NCBI RefSeq assembly: GCF_009829925.1
Contig: NZ_SNVJ01000003.1
Coordinates: forward strand, 124,001 to 188,000
Direction of reading: 5' to 3'
Length of the DNA: 64,000 nucleotides
Origin: Teichococcus coralli
GTDB taxonomy: Bacteria; Pseudomonadota; Alphaproteobacteria; Acetobacterales; Acetobacteraceae
Numbering within the stretch: position 1 is the stretch's first letter; each line of letters opens with the position of its first letter. Positions 37,011 to 45,372 of this stretch are shown here, piece after piece. Both the position numbers and the translations under genes were made by a program. The notes beneath the pieces are model-generated. The model had not been told where the DNA came from. It searched no databases and worked only from the letters and a program-made list of their open reading frames with translations.

Positions 37011-37760
37011 ATGCCACTTACAACACGCCGCCGGTTGCTCGCTGCAACCGCGCTGGTCGCCTTCTCTTCACAGGCGGTCGCGCGCAGCGTCACGGGGCGC
37101 CTGCCCTGGTCGCCGAACGAGGCCTATCCCCCCGACGTCGTGCGGCCCGGCGGATGGCTCTTCCTGCGGCCGGAGGAAGCCGCGACGCTGGACGCGATCG
37201 TCAGCCGCCTGATCCCCGCCGACGATCTCAGCCCGAGCGGCAAGGATCTCGGCTGCACCGTCTTCATCGATCGCCAGCTCGCCGGGCCCTGGGGCACCTA
37301 CGAGTGGCTCTACATGCAGCCGCCCTTCGCGGAGAAGCCGCTGCCGACGCAGGGCATCCAGTCGCCGCTGGTGCCGCAGCAGCAGTACCGCAAGGGCCTG
37401 GCGGCGCTGACCGCCCATTGCCGCGATGCCTTCGGCGGCAAGACCTTCGAGCAGCTCTCCGCCGAGGAGCAGGACACGCTTCTGCAGGGCATGGAGAAGG
37501 GCGAGGTCCACCTGCCCGGCCTGACGGCGCCGCAGCTCACCACCACCATGTTCTTCGCCCAGGTGCTCGACAACACGATCGAGGGCTTCTTCGCCGACCC
37601 GATCTACGGCGGCAACAAGGACATGGCGGGCTGGAAGATGATCGGCTTCCCCGGCACCCGCTACGACTTCCGCGACGTCATCGCCAATCCCGGCAAGCCC
37701 TACACCAAGCCGCCCGTCTCCATCATGGGCCGGCCCGAATGGAACGGAAAGCCCGCATGA
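37011..37760 (+). CDS. Gluconate 2-dehydrogenase subunit 3 family protein (Tat-exported)
   Basis: A 249-residue gamma subunit of a membrane-bound gluconate/sugar dehydrogenase complex. The N-terminal TTRRRLLAATALVAFSSQAVA is a Tat signal; in these complexes the small subunit carries the signal that exports the folded flavoprotein. The body (from about residue 50, PEEAATLDAIVSRLIPADDLSPSG) matches the family domain. It overlaps the flavoprotein gene by ATGA. The complex acts in the periplasm, feeding electrons through the cytochrome subunit to ubiquinone. Confidence 0.9.
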   Translation: MPLTTRRRLLAATALVAFSSQAVARSVTGRLPWSPNEAYPPDVVRPGGWLFLRPEEAATLDAIVSRLIPADDLSPSGKDLGCTVFIDRQLAGPWGTYEWLYMQPPFAEKPLPTQGIQSPLVPQQQYRKGLAALTAHCRDAFGGKTFEQLSAEEQDTLLQGMEKGEVHLPGLTAPQLTTTMFFAQVLDNTIEGFFADPIYGGNKDMAGWKMIGFPGTRYDFRDVIANPGKPYTKPPVSIMGRPEWNGKPA

Positions 37761-39526
37761 GCCGCCTGCCCAAGAAGGATGTCGTCATTGTCGGGCTGGG
37801 CTGGACCGGCTCGATCATGGCGCATGAACTGGCGATGGCGGGGCTCGACGTCGTCGCCATCGAGCGCGGCCCGTGGCGCGACACCGCGGCCGACTACAAC
37901 ATCGGCACCGCGCCCGACGAGCTGCGCTACGCCGTCCGGCAGGACATCTTCCTGCGCCCGGCGCAGGACACGCAGACCGCGCGCAACAGCCCCGACCAGA
38001 TGGCGCTGCCGATCCGCAAGTACGGCTCCTACCTGCCGGGCAATGGCGTCGGCGGCGCCGGCGTGCACTGGAACGGCCATACCTGGCGCTTCTTCCCGAG
38101 CGATTTCCGCCTGCGCTCCCATTATGTCGAACGCTATGGCGCCGGCATCATCCCCGAGGACTGCACCGTGCAGGACTGGCCCGTCAGCTATGACGAGCTG
38201 GAGCCGCATTACGACTTCTTCGAGAAGGTCAACGGCACCTCGGGCAAGGCGGGCAACCTGAAGGGCGCCATCCAGCCCGGCGGCAACCCCTTCGAGGGCT
38301 GGCGCTCGGACGAGTACCCGACCAGGCCGCTCTCGCCCAACCTGGCGCAGACCATGTTCCAGAAGGCGGCGACGGATCTGGGCATGCACCCCTTCCCGCT
38401 GCCGTCGGGCAACATCTCGGAAGCCTATACCAACCCCTACGGCGTCCGTCTCGCGCCCTGCACCTATTGCGGCTTCTGCGAGTGGTTCGGCTGCGCCAAC
38501 TATTCCAAGGCCAGCCCGCTGACCTGCGTGATGCCGGCACTGGTCCGGCAGCCGAACTTCGAGGCGCGCACGCTCTGCGAGGTGACCAGGGTCAACACCA
38601 CCCCGGACGGCAAGATGGCGACCGGCGTCACCTATGTGGATGCCGACGGGCGCGAATGGGAGCAGCCCGCCGACCTCGTGCTGCTCTGCGCCTATGCGCT
38701 GTTCAACGTGCGCCTGCTGATGGTCTCCAAGATCGGCGCGCAGTACGACCCGGCCAGCAACACCGGCACGCTGGGGCGCAACTACGCCTACCAGACCAAT
38801 GCCGGCTCGGTCGGCTATTTCAGCAAGGACACCAACTTCAACTCCTTCGCCGGGGCCGGCTCGCTCGGCATGATGGCGGACGACTACAACGGCGACAATT
38901 TCGACCATACCGGCCTCAGCTTCATCGGCGGCGCCAACATCAACTGCACCACCACCAACGCCCGGCCGATCCGCACCCACCCGACGCAGCCGGGTGCGCC
39001 GAAATGGGGCTCGGCCTGGAAGCGAAGCATGGTGGACACGGTCAACCACTACCAGTCGGTCGGCACGCAGGGCAGCTCGATGGCCTATCGCGACTGCTAC
39101 CTGGACCTCGACCCGACCTATACCGACCGGCTCGGCCGCCCGCTGATGCGCATGACCTTCGACTTCAAGGAGAACGACCTGAAGATGTCGCGCCACGTCG
39201 TGGACAAGACGGCGGAGATCGTGCGCGCCATGGGGGCGGAGAAGGTGACCACCAGCTACAAGAAGGGGCCGTGGAGCGTCGTCCCCTACCAGACGACGCA
39301 CAACACCGGCGGCGCGGTGATGAGCAGCACGCCGCGGGATGGCGTGGTCAACCGCTACACCCAGCACTGGGACGTGCCGAACCTGTTCGTCGCCGGAGCC
39401 TGCCTGTTTCCGCAGAACGCCGGCTACAACCCGACCGGCACCGTCGGCGCGCTGACCTACTGGGCGCTGGAGGCGATCAAGAACCACTACCTCAAGAACC
39501 CCGGCGAGGCGCTGGTGCAGGCATGA
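37757..39526 (+). CDS. GMC-family FAD dehydrogenase subunit (gluconate/sugar dehydrogenase)
   Basis: A 589-residue GMC oxidoreductase. The FAD motif is GLGWTG (residues 13-18), and the C-terminal catalytic region has TTHNTGG and GYNPTGTVG. The cysteine cluster CTYCGFCEWFGC (C235, C238, C241, C246) corresponds to the 3Fe-4S ligands of the FAD-glucose and gluconate dehydrogenase class. It lacks its own signal and is presumably exported with the Tat-tagged small subunit. Overlaps both neighbours by ATGA. Related enzymes oxidise gluconate, 2-ketogluconate, sorbitol or glucose; sequence alone does not choose. Confidence 0.9.
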   Translation: MSRLPKKDVVIVGLGWTGSIMAHELAMAGLDVVAIERGPWRDTAADYNIGTAPDELRYAVRQDIFLRPAQDTQTARNSPDQMALPIRKYGSYLPGNGVGGAGVHWNGHTWRFFPSDFRLRSHYVERYGAGIIPEDCTVQDWPVSYDELEPHYDFFEKVNGTSGKAGNLKGAIQPGGNPFEGWRSDEYPTRPLSPNLAQTMFQKAATDLGMHPFPLPSGNISEAYTNPYGVRLAPCTYCGFCEWFGCANYSKASPLTCVMPALVRQPNFEARTLCEVTRVNTTPDGKMATGVTYVDADGREWEQPADLVLLCAYALFNVRLLMVSKIGAQYDPASNTGTLGRNYAYQTNAGSVGYFSKDTNFNSFAGAGSLGMMADDYNGDNFDHTGLSFIGGANINCTTTNARPIRTHPTQPGAPKWGSAWKRSMVDTVNHYQSVGTQGSSMAYRDCYLDLDPTYTDRLGRPLMRMTFDFKENDLKMSRHVVDKTAEIVRAMGAEKVTTSYKKGPWSVVPYQTTHNTGGAVMSSTPRDGVVNRYTQHWDVPNLFVAGACLFPQNAGYNPTGTVGALTYWALEAIKNHYLKNPGEALVQA

Positions 39527-40770
39527 TGCGCAGCACGATCCTCGCGGCGACGCTGCTCGCCGCCACGGCCATGGCCACCGCCGCCAAGGCCGATCCGGAC
39601 AACTTCACCGAGGTGCAGCGCGGCAGGTACCTCGCCACCGCCGGCGACTGCATGGGCTGCCATATCGGCCCGGACGGCAAGTCCCTGGCGGGCGGCAACC
39701 TGCTGGAGACGCCCTTCGGCAAGATCAGCGTGCCGAACATCACGCCGGACAACGAGACCGGCATCGGCCACTGGTCCGCGCAGGACTTCTACGAGGCGAT
39801 GCACGAGGGCAAGCGGCCAGGTGGCACGCACCTCTACCCCGCCTTCCCCTATACCGCCTTCACCAAGATGCCGCGCGCCGACACGGACGCGATCTACGCC
39901 TATCTGCGCGCCCAGGAGGGCGTGACCAACAGGGTGGATCGTGACACCCTGCCCTTTCCCTTCAATATCCGCCTGCTGATGGCGGGGTGGAACTGGCTGA
40001 ACTTCACCCCCGGCGCGTTCAGGCCGGACCCGCAGAAGTCGGCCGCCTACAACCGCGGCGCCTATCTCGTGGAGGGGCCGGCGCATTGCGGCCTCTGCCA
40101 TACGCCCCGCAACTTCATGGGGGGCGACAAGGACGGCGAGCACCTGCAGGGCGGCGCGCTGCAGGGCTGGTTCGCCCCCAGCATCACCGCCAACAAGCGT
40201 CTGGGCATCGGCGCCTGGTCCGAGGCGGAAATCGTGGACTATCTCCGCAGCGGCCACACGGAGCGCGGCGCCGCGAGCGGGCCGATGGGCGAGGTGGTGG
40301 CCTATTCCACCAGCCGGATGACCGGCGAGGATCTCAGGGCCATCGCCACCTACCTGCGCGAACGCGGCGCGGCCGGGGCGGCGGCACCACAGCCGGTGGC
40401 CGCCGGCGACGCGCGCATGCAGGCCGGCGCGGCGATCTATGAGGACAGCTGCGCCGCCTGCCACACGCGGGACGGCAGCGGCGTGGCCGGCATGTTCCCG
40501 CGCCTGGCCGACAACCAGCTCGTGCAGCAGCCCGACCCCGCGGGCATCCTGCATGTGGTGCTGCAGGGCTCGCAGTCCGTGCCGACGCCGCAGGCGGTCA
40601 CCGCGCCCGCCATGCCGTCGCTGCGCTGGCGGTTGACGGACCAGCAGGTGGCGGATGTCGCCACCTTCATCCGCAACAGCTGGGGCAATGCCGCGGCGGC
40701 GGTCACCACGGATCAGGTGAAGGCGATGCGCGAGGCCACGGCCGGCATCGCCATGCCGCAGCGCCACTGA
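39523..40770 (+). CDS. Triheme c-type cytochrome subunit of the dehydrogenase
   Basis: A 415-residue cytochrome with a Sec signal (residues 1-23, cut near AKADP) and three heme sites: CMGCH (43-47), CGLCH (189-193) and CAACH (310-314). This three-heme layout is the normal electron-transfer subunit of the FAD-dependent gluconate/sugar/alcohol dehydrogenases of acetic acid bacteria and relatives. It is the third gene of the operon, overlapping the GMC gene, and is followed by a strong hairpin. No C-terminal membrane anchor is obvious. Confidence 0.92.
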   Translation: MMRSTILAATLLAATAMATAAKADPDNFTEVQRGRYLATAGDCMGCHIGPDGKSLAGGNLLETPFGKISVPNITPDNETGIGHWSAQDFYEAMHEGKRPGGTHLYPAFPYTAFTKMPRADTDAIYAYLRAQEGVTNRVDRDTLPFPFNIRLLMAGWNWLNFTPGAFRPDPQKSAAYNRGAYLVEGPAHCGLCHTPRNFMGGDKDGEHLQGGALQGWFAPSITANKRLGIGAWSEAEIVDYLRSGHTERGAASGPMGEVVAYSTSRMTGEDLRAIATYLRERGAAGAAAPQPVAAGDARMQAGAAIYEDSCAACHTRDGSGVAGMFPRLADNQLVQQPDPAGILHVVLQGSQSVPTPQAVTAPAMPSLRWRLTDQQVADVATFIRNSWGNAAAAVTTDQVKAMREATAGIAMPQRH

Positions 40771-40774
40771 ACAC

Positions 40775-40809
40775 GCCCTCCCGCGCCCGGAACCCCGGCG
40801 CGGGAGGGC
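40775..40809 (+). terminator. Strong GC hairpin after the dehydrogenase operon
   Basis: A perfect 13-bp stem, GCCCTCCCGCGCC (40775-40787) with GGCGCGGGAGGGC (40797-40809), around a 9-base loop, 4 bp after the cytochrome stop. No T-run follows, so it is either a terminator of the GC-rich type or an mRNA-stabilising 3' structure. Confidence 0.55.
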
Positions 40810-40890
40810 CGTGCCGCCCGGCGGTGCCGGCGCCGCCGCCAGCCGATGTGGCCTGCGCTACAACTTTCCGCCCGGGCACCATGTTGAGCG

Positions 40891-40904
40891 AGGTTGCCAC
40901 ACCT
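40891..40904. promoter_or_regulatory. Possible MntR operator
   Basis: AGGT-N6-ACCT lies 28 bp upstream of the mntR start. It is a short inverted repeat of the kind bound by DtxR/MntR proteins and could serve autoregulation. The match is weak and this is only a suggestion. Confidence 0.25.
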
Positions 40905-40931
40905 TGCTCTCTGCGGCATTTTCCCGCCGCA

Positions 40932-41429
40932 ATGCCCATCAAGGACCCCAAGCCCGGCCCTCCCCCGCCCCCTGACGCGGATGTGGCGCCGGAGCCTTTC
41001 GAAATGCCGGCCGAAGGCACCCAGGCGGCGCGCCACGCCTCGGCGCGCGCGGGGCGCGCCTCGGCCGTGCTGGAGGACTATGTCGAGCTGATCGACGACC
41101 TGCTGACCGAGGAGGGTGAGGCCCGGCCCACCGACCTCGCCCGCCGCCTGGGCGTCTCGCACGCCACCGCCATCAAGAGCATCGCGCGGCTGAAGGCGCT
41201 GGGGCTGGCCTATTCCAAGCCTTATCGCAGCATCTTCCTGACCGAGGAGGGCCATGCGCTGGCCCGCAAGGTGCGGGCGCGCCACCGCGTGGTGGTGGAC
41301 CTGCTGAAGGCGATGGGCGTGCCCGACGACGTGGCGGAAAGCGACGCCGAAGGGCTGGAGCACCATGTCAGCGAGGTGACGCTGGAAGCCTTCGCCGCCT
41401 TCCTGCGCCGGATGGCCGACAGGGCCTGA
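40932..41429 (+). CDS. mntR: Manganese-responsive regulator MntR (DtxR family)
   Basis: A 165-residue iron/manganese-dependent DtxR-family repressor. The winged HTH spans about residues 50-105 (GEARPTDLARRLGVSHATAIKSIARL) and is followed by the metal-binding dimerisation helices with EGHALARKVRARHRVVVDLL and DAEGLEHHVSE, whose His and Glu residues are the expected metal ligands. Start at ATG 40932 (MPIKDPK), since upstream codons look like leader. In Alphaproteobacteria it represses manganese importers, none of which is in this window. Confidence 0.87.
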   Translation: MPIKDPKPGPPPPPDADVAPEPFEMPAEGTQAARHASARAGRASAVLEDYVELIDDLLTEEGEARPTDLARRLGVSHATAIKSIARLKALGLAYSKPYRSIFLTEEGHALARKVRARHRVVVDLLKAMGVPDDVAESDAEGLEHHVSEVTLEAFAAFLRRMADRA

Positions 41430-41518
41430 AGGAGGCGTTGGGCGGAGCGGAGGCCACGCCCGGCGCTCCACTCCCGGCCCATCCCGCGGACGGGCCAGGG
41501 CCCGTCGGACAGCCAATC

Positions 41519-41625
41519 TAGAGCAGATCCCGTTCCGATGGCATCATCGGGACGGGTGAAGATGCTCGTCAAAACAAACGGCTAGAGCGTTTCCCGTGAG
41601 CCAGTGCGAACGGAAAATGCTCTAG
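41519..41625. repeat. Dispersed intergenic repeat, copy 2
   Basis: Matches 8721-8827 over its whole length: starts TAGAGCAGATCCCGTTCC and ends with the hairpin GAGCGTTTCCCGT (41585-41597) / ACGGAAAATGCTC (41610-41622). Its outer ends are CTAGAGC and GCTCTAG. The minus-strand TctA gene uses the terminal CTAG as its TAG stop, just as the Fsr gene uses the other end of copy 1. Confidence 0.8.
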
Positions 41626-43115
41626 ACCGCTTCCTTCTGCGGCCGCATCATCCGCAGCATGCGCAGCAGCATCGGCCCGAGCAGCCCGGCGAGCGTCACC
41701 GCCAGCAGCAGCAGCGCGATGGGACGCTGCGCGAAGCCGAGCGGGTTCTGGTCGAAGATGATCATCGACTGCTTCAGCGCCTCCTCCAGCATTCCGCCGA
41801 GCACCAGCCCCATGATCAGCGGCGCCGGCGAGAAGCCGTGGCGGCGGAACAGGAAGCCGACACCGCCCGCCACCAGCATGATGACCACGTCGCCCATGGA
41901 TTGGTTCGGCCCGTAGGCACCGATGATCGAGAGCACGAAGACGGCCGGCCAGAGGATGGTCGGCGGGATCAGGCTGATGCGGGCGAAGAGCTTCGCCATG
42001 CCGAGGCCGAGCACGAGATAGAGCAGGTTGGCCGCCAGCATCGACGCGAAGACGGCGTAGAGCAGCACCGGCTGCTCGTTGAACAGGTGCGGCCCCGGCC
42101 GCACGCCCTGCACGATCAGCCCGGCGAGGATGATGGCCGTGGTGGCGCTGCCGGGGATGCCGAGCGCGAGGGTCGGCACCATCGAGCCGCCGACGGCCGC
42201 GTTGTTCGCCGATTCCGGCCCCGCCACGCCTTCCAGCGCGCCGTGCCCGAACTCGTGCTTGTGCTTCGACCAGCGCTGCGTCTCGTTGTAGCCGACCAGC
42301 GCCGCCGTGGTGGCGCCGAGCGCCGGCAGCGCGCCGATGAAGGCGCCGATGACGCTGCCGAGCCCGATGGCGCGGGCGCATTTGCGGAAATCCGCGAGCG
42401 TCGGCAGCTTGGCCGCGTCCATGGTGATCAGCTTGGGCTCCTCGGCGCGGCGGGTGGACTGGTCGAGCATCTCCGACACCGCGAAGAGGCCGATCAGCAC
42501 GGGCACGAAGTTGATGCCGTCGGAGAGCTCCATGATGCCGAAGCTGTAGCGCTCGACGCCGCTGGTCAGGTCGATGCCGACGGTGGCCAGCAGCACGCCG
42601 AGCGCGGCGGTCATCAGGTTCTTCACCCGGCCGTCGCCGCCGATGGCCGCGCACATGGAGAGGCCGAAGACGGCCAGCGCGAAGTATTCCGGCGGCCCGA
42701 AGCTGTAGGCGGCGCGCGCCAGCAGCGGCGCGGCGAAGATCAGCATCACCACGCTGAAGATGCCGCCGATCGCCGAGGCCACGGCGGCCATGCCGAGCGC
42801 CAGCCCGGCCTGGCCACGCTCGGCGAGCCGGTAGCCCTCGATGGCGGTGGCCGAGGCCGAGGGGTCGCCCGGCGCGTTGACCAGGATTGCGGTGATCGAG
42901 CCGCCGAAGTTCGCGGCGCAATAGATCGAGCCCATGAACGCGAGCGCCGCGATCGGGCTGACGCCGATGGTCAGCGGCAGCAGCAGGGCGATGGTGGTGC
43001 TGCCGGAAATGCCCGGCAGCGCACCGACGACGATGCCCAGCACCGTGCCCGCCAGGATCATGCCGAGGATGAGGGGATCGGTCAGCGTGGCCATGCCGGC
43101 CAGGAAGGCTTCCAT
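41622..43115 (-). CDS. tctA: Tripartite tricarboxylate transporter, large membrane subunit TctA
   Basis: A 497-residue inner-membrane protein with about 12 membrane segments and the TctA signatures LPGISGSTTIALLLPLT (about residues 33-49), GGSITAILVNAPGDP and, in the second half, PTLALGIPGSATTAIILAGL. It forms the carboxylate channel with TctB, driven by the ion gradient. Start Met 43115 with GGAGAC upstream. It is the last gene of the GntR-tctC-tctB-tctA operon on the minus strand; its stop codon is inside a dispersed repeat. Confidence 0.93.
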   Translation of the reverse strand: MEAFLAGMATLTDPLILGMILAGTVLGIVVGALPGISGSTTIALLLPLTIGVSPIAALAFMGSIYCAANFGGSITAILVNAPGDPSASATAIEGYRLAERGQAGLALGMAAVASAIGGIFSVVMLIFAAPLLARAAYSFGPPEYFALAVFGLSMCAAIGGDGRVKNLMTAALGVLLATVGIDLTSGVERYSFGIMELSDGINFVPVLIGLFAVSEMLDQSTRRAEEPKLITMDAAKLPTLADFRKCARAIGLGSVIGAFIGALPALGATTAALVGYNETQRWSKHKHEFGHGALEGVAGPESANNAAVGGSMVPTLALGIPGSATTAIILAGLIVQGVRPGPHLFNEQPVLLYAVFASMLAANLLYLVLGLGMAKLFARISLIPPTILWPAVFVLSIIGAYGPNQSMGDVVIMLVAGGVGFLFRRHGFSPAPLIMGLVLGGMLEEALKQSMIIFDQNPLGFAQRPIALLLLAVTLAGLLGPMLLRMLRMMRPQKEAV

Positions 43116-43126
43116 GCGCCGTCTCC

Positions 43127-43582
43127 TCAGGAAAAGAGCCGCTCGCCGAGCCAGCCGCCCGGCAGGCTCAGCGCGAAGAGGCGGACGAAGACGATCCAGA
43201 TGCCGGCGACCAGCCCGATGGCCGAGCCCAGCAGCACGCCCCATCGCCGCTCGCCCCAGAGCCATCCCATCGCGACGAGGAAGACCAGCATCGCCGGCAG
43301 CATGCCCACCACCATCATCAGCGGCAGGAAACCCACGGCGAGCGCCATCGTGGCCCAGCCGGTCGCCGGCACACGTGGCGGCGGGTTGCGCGGGGCGGCG
43401 CCGAGGAAGAGCAGCGCGGCGAGGCCGAGCAGCACCAGGCAGACCAGGCGCGGGAACTCGGCGGCGCCAAGGCCCTGGGCGAGGCCCGGCGGCACCTCGT
43501 CGAAGCCATAGGTGGCGGCGAAGGCGAGGACGGCGACCGCCGCCATCGCCGCCGCGCAGGCCCGGTCGGGCAACATCCTCAT
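43127..43582 (-). CDS. tctB: Tripartite tricarboxylate transporter, small membrane subunit TctB
   Basis: A 151-residue membrane protein with about four hydrophobic segments (near residues 8-25, 47-61, 76-106 and 112-135), as usual for TctB. Start at Met 43582, which overlaps the TctC stop (ATGA), and it ends 11 bp before tctA. Partner of TctA; poorly conserved in sequence, so the call rests on topology and position between tctC and tctA. Confidence 0.88.
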   Translation of the reverse strand: MRMLPDRACAAAMAAVAVLAFAATYGFDEVPPGLAQGLGAAEFPRLVCLVLLGLAALLFLGAAPRNPPPRVPATGWATMALAVGFLPLMMVVGMLPAMLVFLVAMGWLWGERRWGVLLGSAIGLVAGIWIVFVRLFALSLPGGWLGERLFS

Positions 43583-44571
43583 CGCAGCAGCCCCAGCGTG
43601 GTCAGCGCCTCGCGCGACTGCTCGTTGAACTCGGCCAGCTGGGCTTCCCACTCCTGCCGCCCGGCGACACTGTCGGCCGCCTGGCCGGAGGACTTCAGGT
43701 AGGACTGGAAGACCTGGCCGGACATCGCCTTGACCAGCCCGGCCTCCAGCTTCGCCACGCGGTCCTCCGGCGTGCCCTTCAGCACCACGAAGCCGCGCGT
43801 GGTGGCCGCGGTGGCGCGGATGCCGAGCTCCTGCGCCGTCGGCACCTCGGGCATGTTGGCCAGCCGCTGGCGCGACAGCACGAAGACGGGCTTCACCTCG
43901 CCCGCGGTGATCTGTGCCTCGGCCTCGGCCGGGTTGAGCAGAGCGACGTCGATGTTGCCGCCGACGAGGTTGATGACGATGTCGCCGCCGCCGCGGAACG
44001 GCACCAGCGTCGGCGCCTTGAAGCCGCCGGCGCGGGCGAAGGAGAAGATCGCCACATGGTCCACGCTGCCGACATGCGTGCCGCCGTATTTCAGCCCGCG
44101 CTCCTTTGAGGCCTCGACGAAGGCGCGGGGGTCGGCCAGCGGGCTGCCGGCCTTCACCATGATCACCTGCGGGTCCTCGGTGGCCCGCGCGACGCCGACC
44201 AGATCGTCGAACTGCGGCAGGCTCTTGTTGCGCAGCATGGTGAGCAGGTGGGTCTGGGTGATCAGCAGGATGGTGTGCCCGTCGCGCGGGCGGGAGGCGG
44301 CGTATTGCAGCGCCGCCGCGCCGCTGCCGGCGGTGCGGTTGACCACGGTGAACTCGGTGCCGAGCGCCGCCGGCGCCTGCACCATCATCATGCGCGCCGT
44401 GATGTCGGTGCCGCCGCCGACGCCGGCATGCGTCACCACCTCGATGACCTTGGAGGGGAACTTCTCCTCCTGGGCGTGGAGCAGGCCCGGCGCCGCGAGC
44501 AGGCCGAGGCTAGCGGCGCCGGCGCCGAGCAGGCTGCGGCGGGTCGTGCTGAGGGGGGGATTCCTGGTCAT
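43579..44571 (-). CDS. tctC: Tripartite tricarboxylate transporter substrate-binding protein (Bug family)
   Basis: A 330-residue periplasmic binding protein with a Tat-like signal (TTRRSLLGAGAASLGLLAAP, cleaved near LHAQE). Mature-protein motifs PSKVIEVVTHAGVGGGTD and VPFRGGGDIVINLVGGNID are typical of Bug proteins, which bind carboxylates by two water-bridged loops. Start Met 44571 with GGAGGA upstream. Its start lies inside the last codons of the GntR gene. The adjacent CoA-transferase and crotonase suggest the cargo is an organic acid activated to a CoA ester. Confidence 0.92.
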   Translation of the reverse strand: MTRNPPLSTTRRSLLGAGAASLGLLAAPGLLHAQEEKFPSKVIEVVTHAGVGGGTDITARMMMVQAPAALGTEFTVVNRTAGSGAAALQYAASRPRDGHTILLITQTHLLTMLRNKSLPQFDDLVGVARATEDPQVIMVKAGSPLADPRAFVEASKERGLKYGGTHVGSVDHVAIFSFARAGGFKAPTLVPFRGGGDIVINLVGGNIDVALLNPAEAEAQITAGEVKPVFVLSRQRLANMPEVPTAQELGIRATAATTRGFVVLKGTPEDRVAKLEAGLVKAMSGQVFQSYLKSSGQAADSVAGRQEWEAQLAEFNEQSREALTTLGLLR

Positions 44572-45286
44572 CGTGTCCTCCTGGCGCCGTCTGTTGCGGC
44601 TTGGTGGAATTCGCGCCGGGGCTGCTGGCGGCGAAGCGCCGCTTGCCGCCCCGGATATGCGCCTCGCCGGCCGCGCGGGCGGCCGCCGGATCGCGGGCGC
44701 GAAAGGCAGCCAGAAGGGCGGCGTGCTCGGCATTGCTCTCGCGCATCTTCTCCGGCTGCACCAGCGCGCGGCGGCGGAACAGGTGCAGCTCGTTGCCGAG
44801 GTCGGCATAGATGCGCTGCGCGCGCGGGCCGCTGCCGAGCTCCATCAGCGCGTCGTGGAACTGGAGGTTCAGCGCGTAGTAGCGCGGGGCGTCGTCGGCC
44901 TCGGCGGCGCGCTCCATCTCCTCGACCAGGGCGGCCAGGCGCGCCTCGGCGCCCGGCGGCGGGCCGGCGGCGATCACCTCGCAGGCGCGGGCGGTCAGCA
45001 GCGCGCGCAGGTCGTAGAGCTCCAGCGCCTCCTCGACGCTGACCTTGCGGACATAGCTGCCCTGGTTGACCACGGTGACCACCAGGCCCTGGCGCTCCAG
45101 CCCGCGGATCGCCTCGCGCACCGGCCCGCGGCTGACGCCGAGGCGCGCGGCCAGGGCCTGCTCGTTGAGCCGGCTGCCGGCCTCGATGGCACCGGTGAGG
45201 ATCAGCCGCTCGATCTCCTGCCGCACCACGGAGGTGAGCGAGCGGGTGCGCAGCAGGGTGATCTCGGTGGGCGCTTCGCCTGTCAT
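44510..45286 (-). CDS. GntR-family (FCD) regulator of the tct operon
   Basis: A 258-residue GntR regulator: winged HTH at about residues 15-80 (EQALAARLGVSRGPVREAIRGLE) and an FCD domain (about 90-215). Start at Met 45286 (MTGEAPTEITLL); the longer frame would swallow the operator at 45308-45331. Homology ends about residue 218 (GGKRRFAAS), and the last ~40 residues are a low-complexity tail read through the tctC start, overlapping that gene by 62 bp. It is divergent from the CoA-transferase gene, so it probably controls both directions. Confidence 0.87.
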   Translation of the reverse strand: MTGEAPTEITLLRTRSLTSVVRQEIERLILTGAIEAGSRLNEQALAARLGVSRGPVREAIRGLERQGLVVTVVNQGSYVRKVSVEEALELYDLRALLTARACEVIAAGPPPGAEARLAALVEEMERAAEADDAPRYYALNLQFHDALMELGSGPRAQRIYADLGNELHLFRRRALVQPEKMRESNAEHAALLAAFRARDPAAARAAGEAHIRGGKRRFAASSPGANSTKPQQTAPGGHDDQESPPQHDPPQPARRRRR

Positions 45287-45307
45287 GGCCACATCAAATC
45301 CCGCGAA

Positions 45308-45331
45308 GTGCAAATCGTCAACAGTTTGCAC
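45308..45331. promoter_or_regulatory. GntR operator between the regulator and the CoA-transferase gene
   Basis: A perfect inverted repeat GTGCAAA (45308-45314) and TTTGCAC (45325-45331) around TCGTCAACAG. The centre contains CGTCAAC, close to the GntR/FCD consensus with GT and AC half-sites. It lies 22 bp from the regulator's start and 42 bp from the divergent CoA-transferase start, suited to coordinated control. Confidence 0.6.
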
Positions 45332-45372
45332 CCTAACCGGAACATGCTAGGCCTTCGGCACGGAGGAACAGC

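Noticed and set aside
36652..37212. Open frames in the region before the dehydrogenase operon considered as a small gene
   Set aside because: They run into the Tat-signal coding part of the next gene in another frame, have no ribosome site and no recognisable domain.
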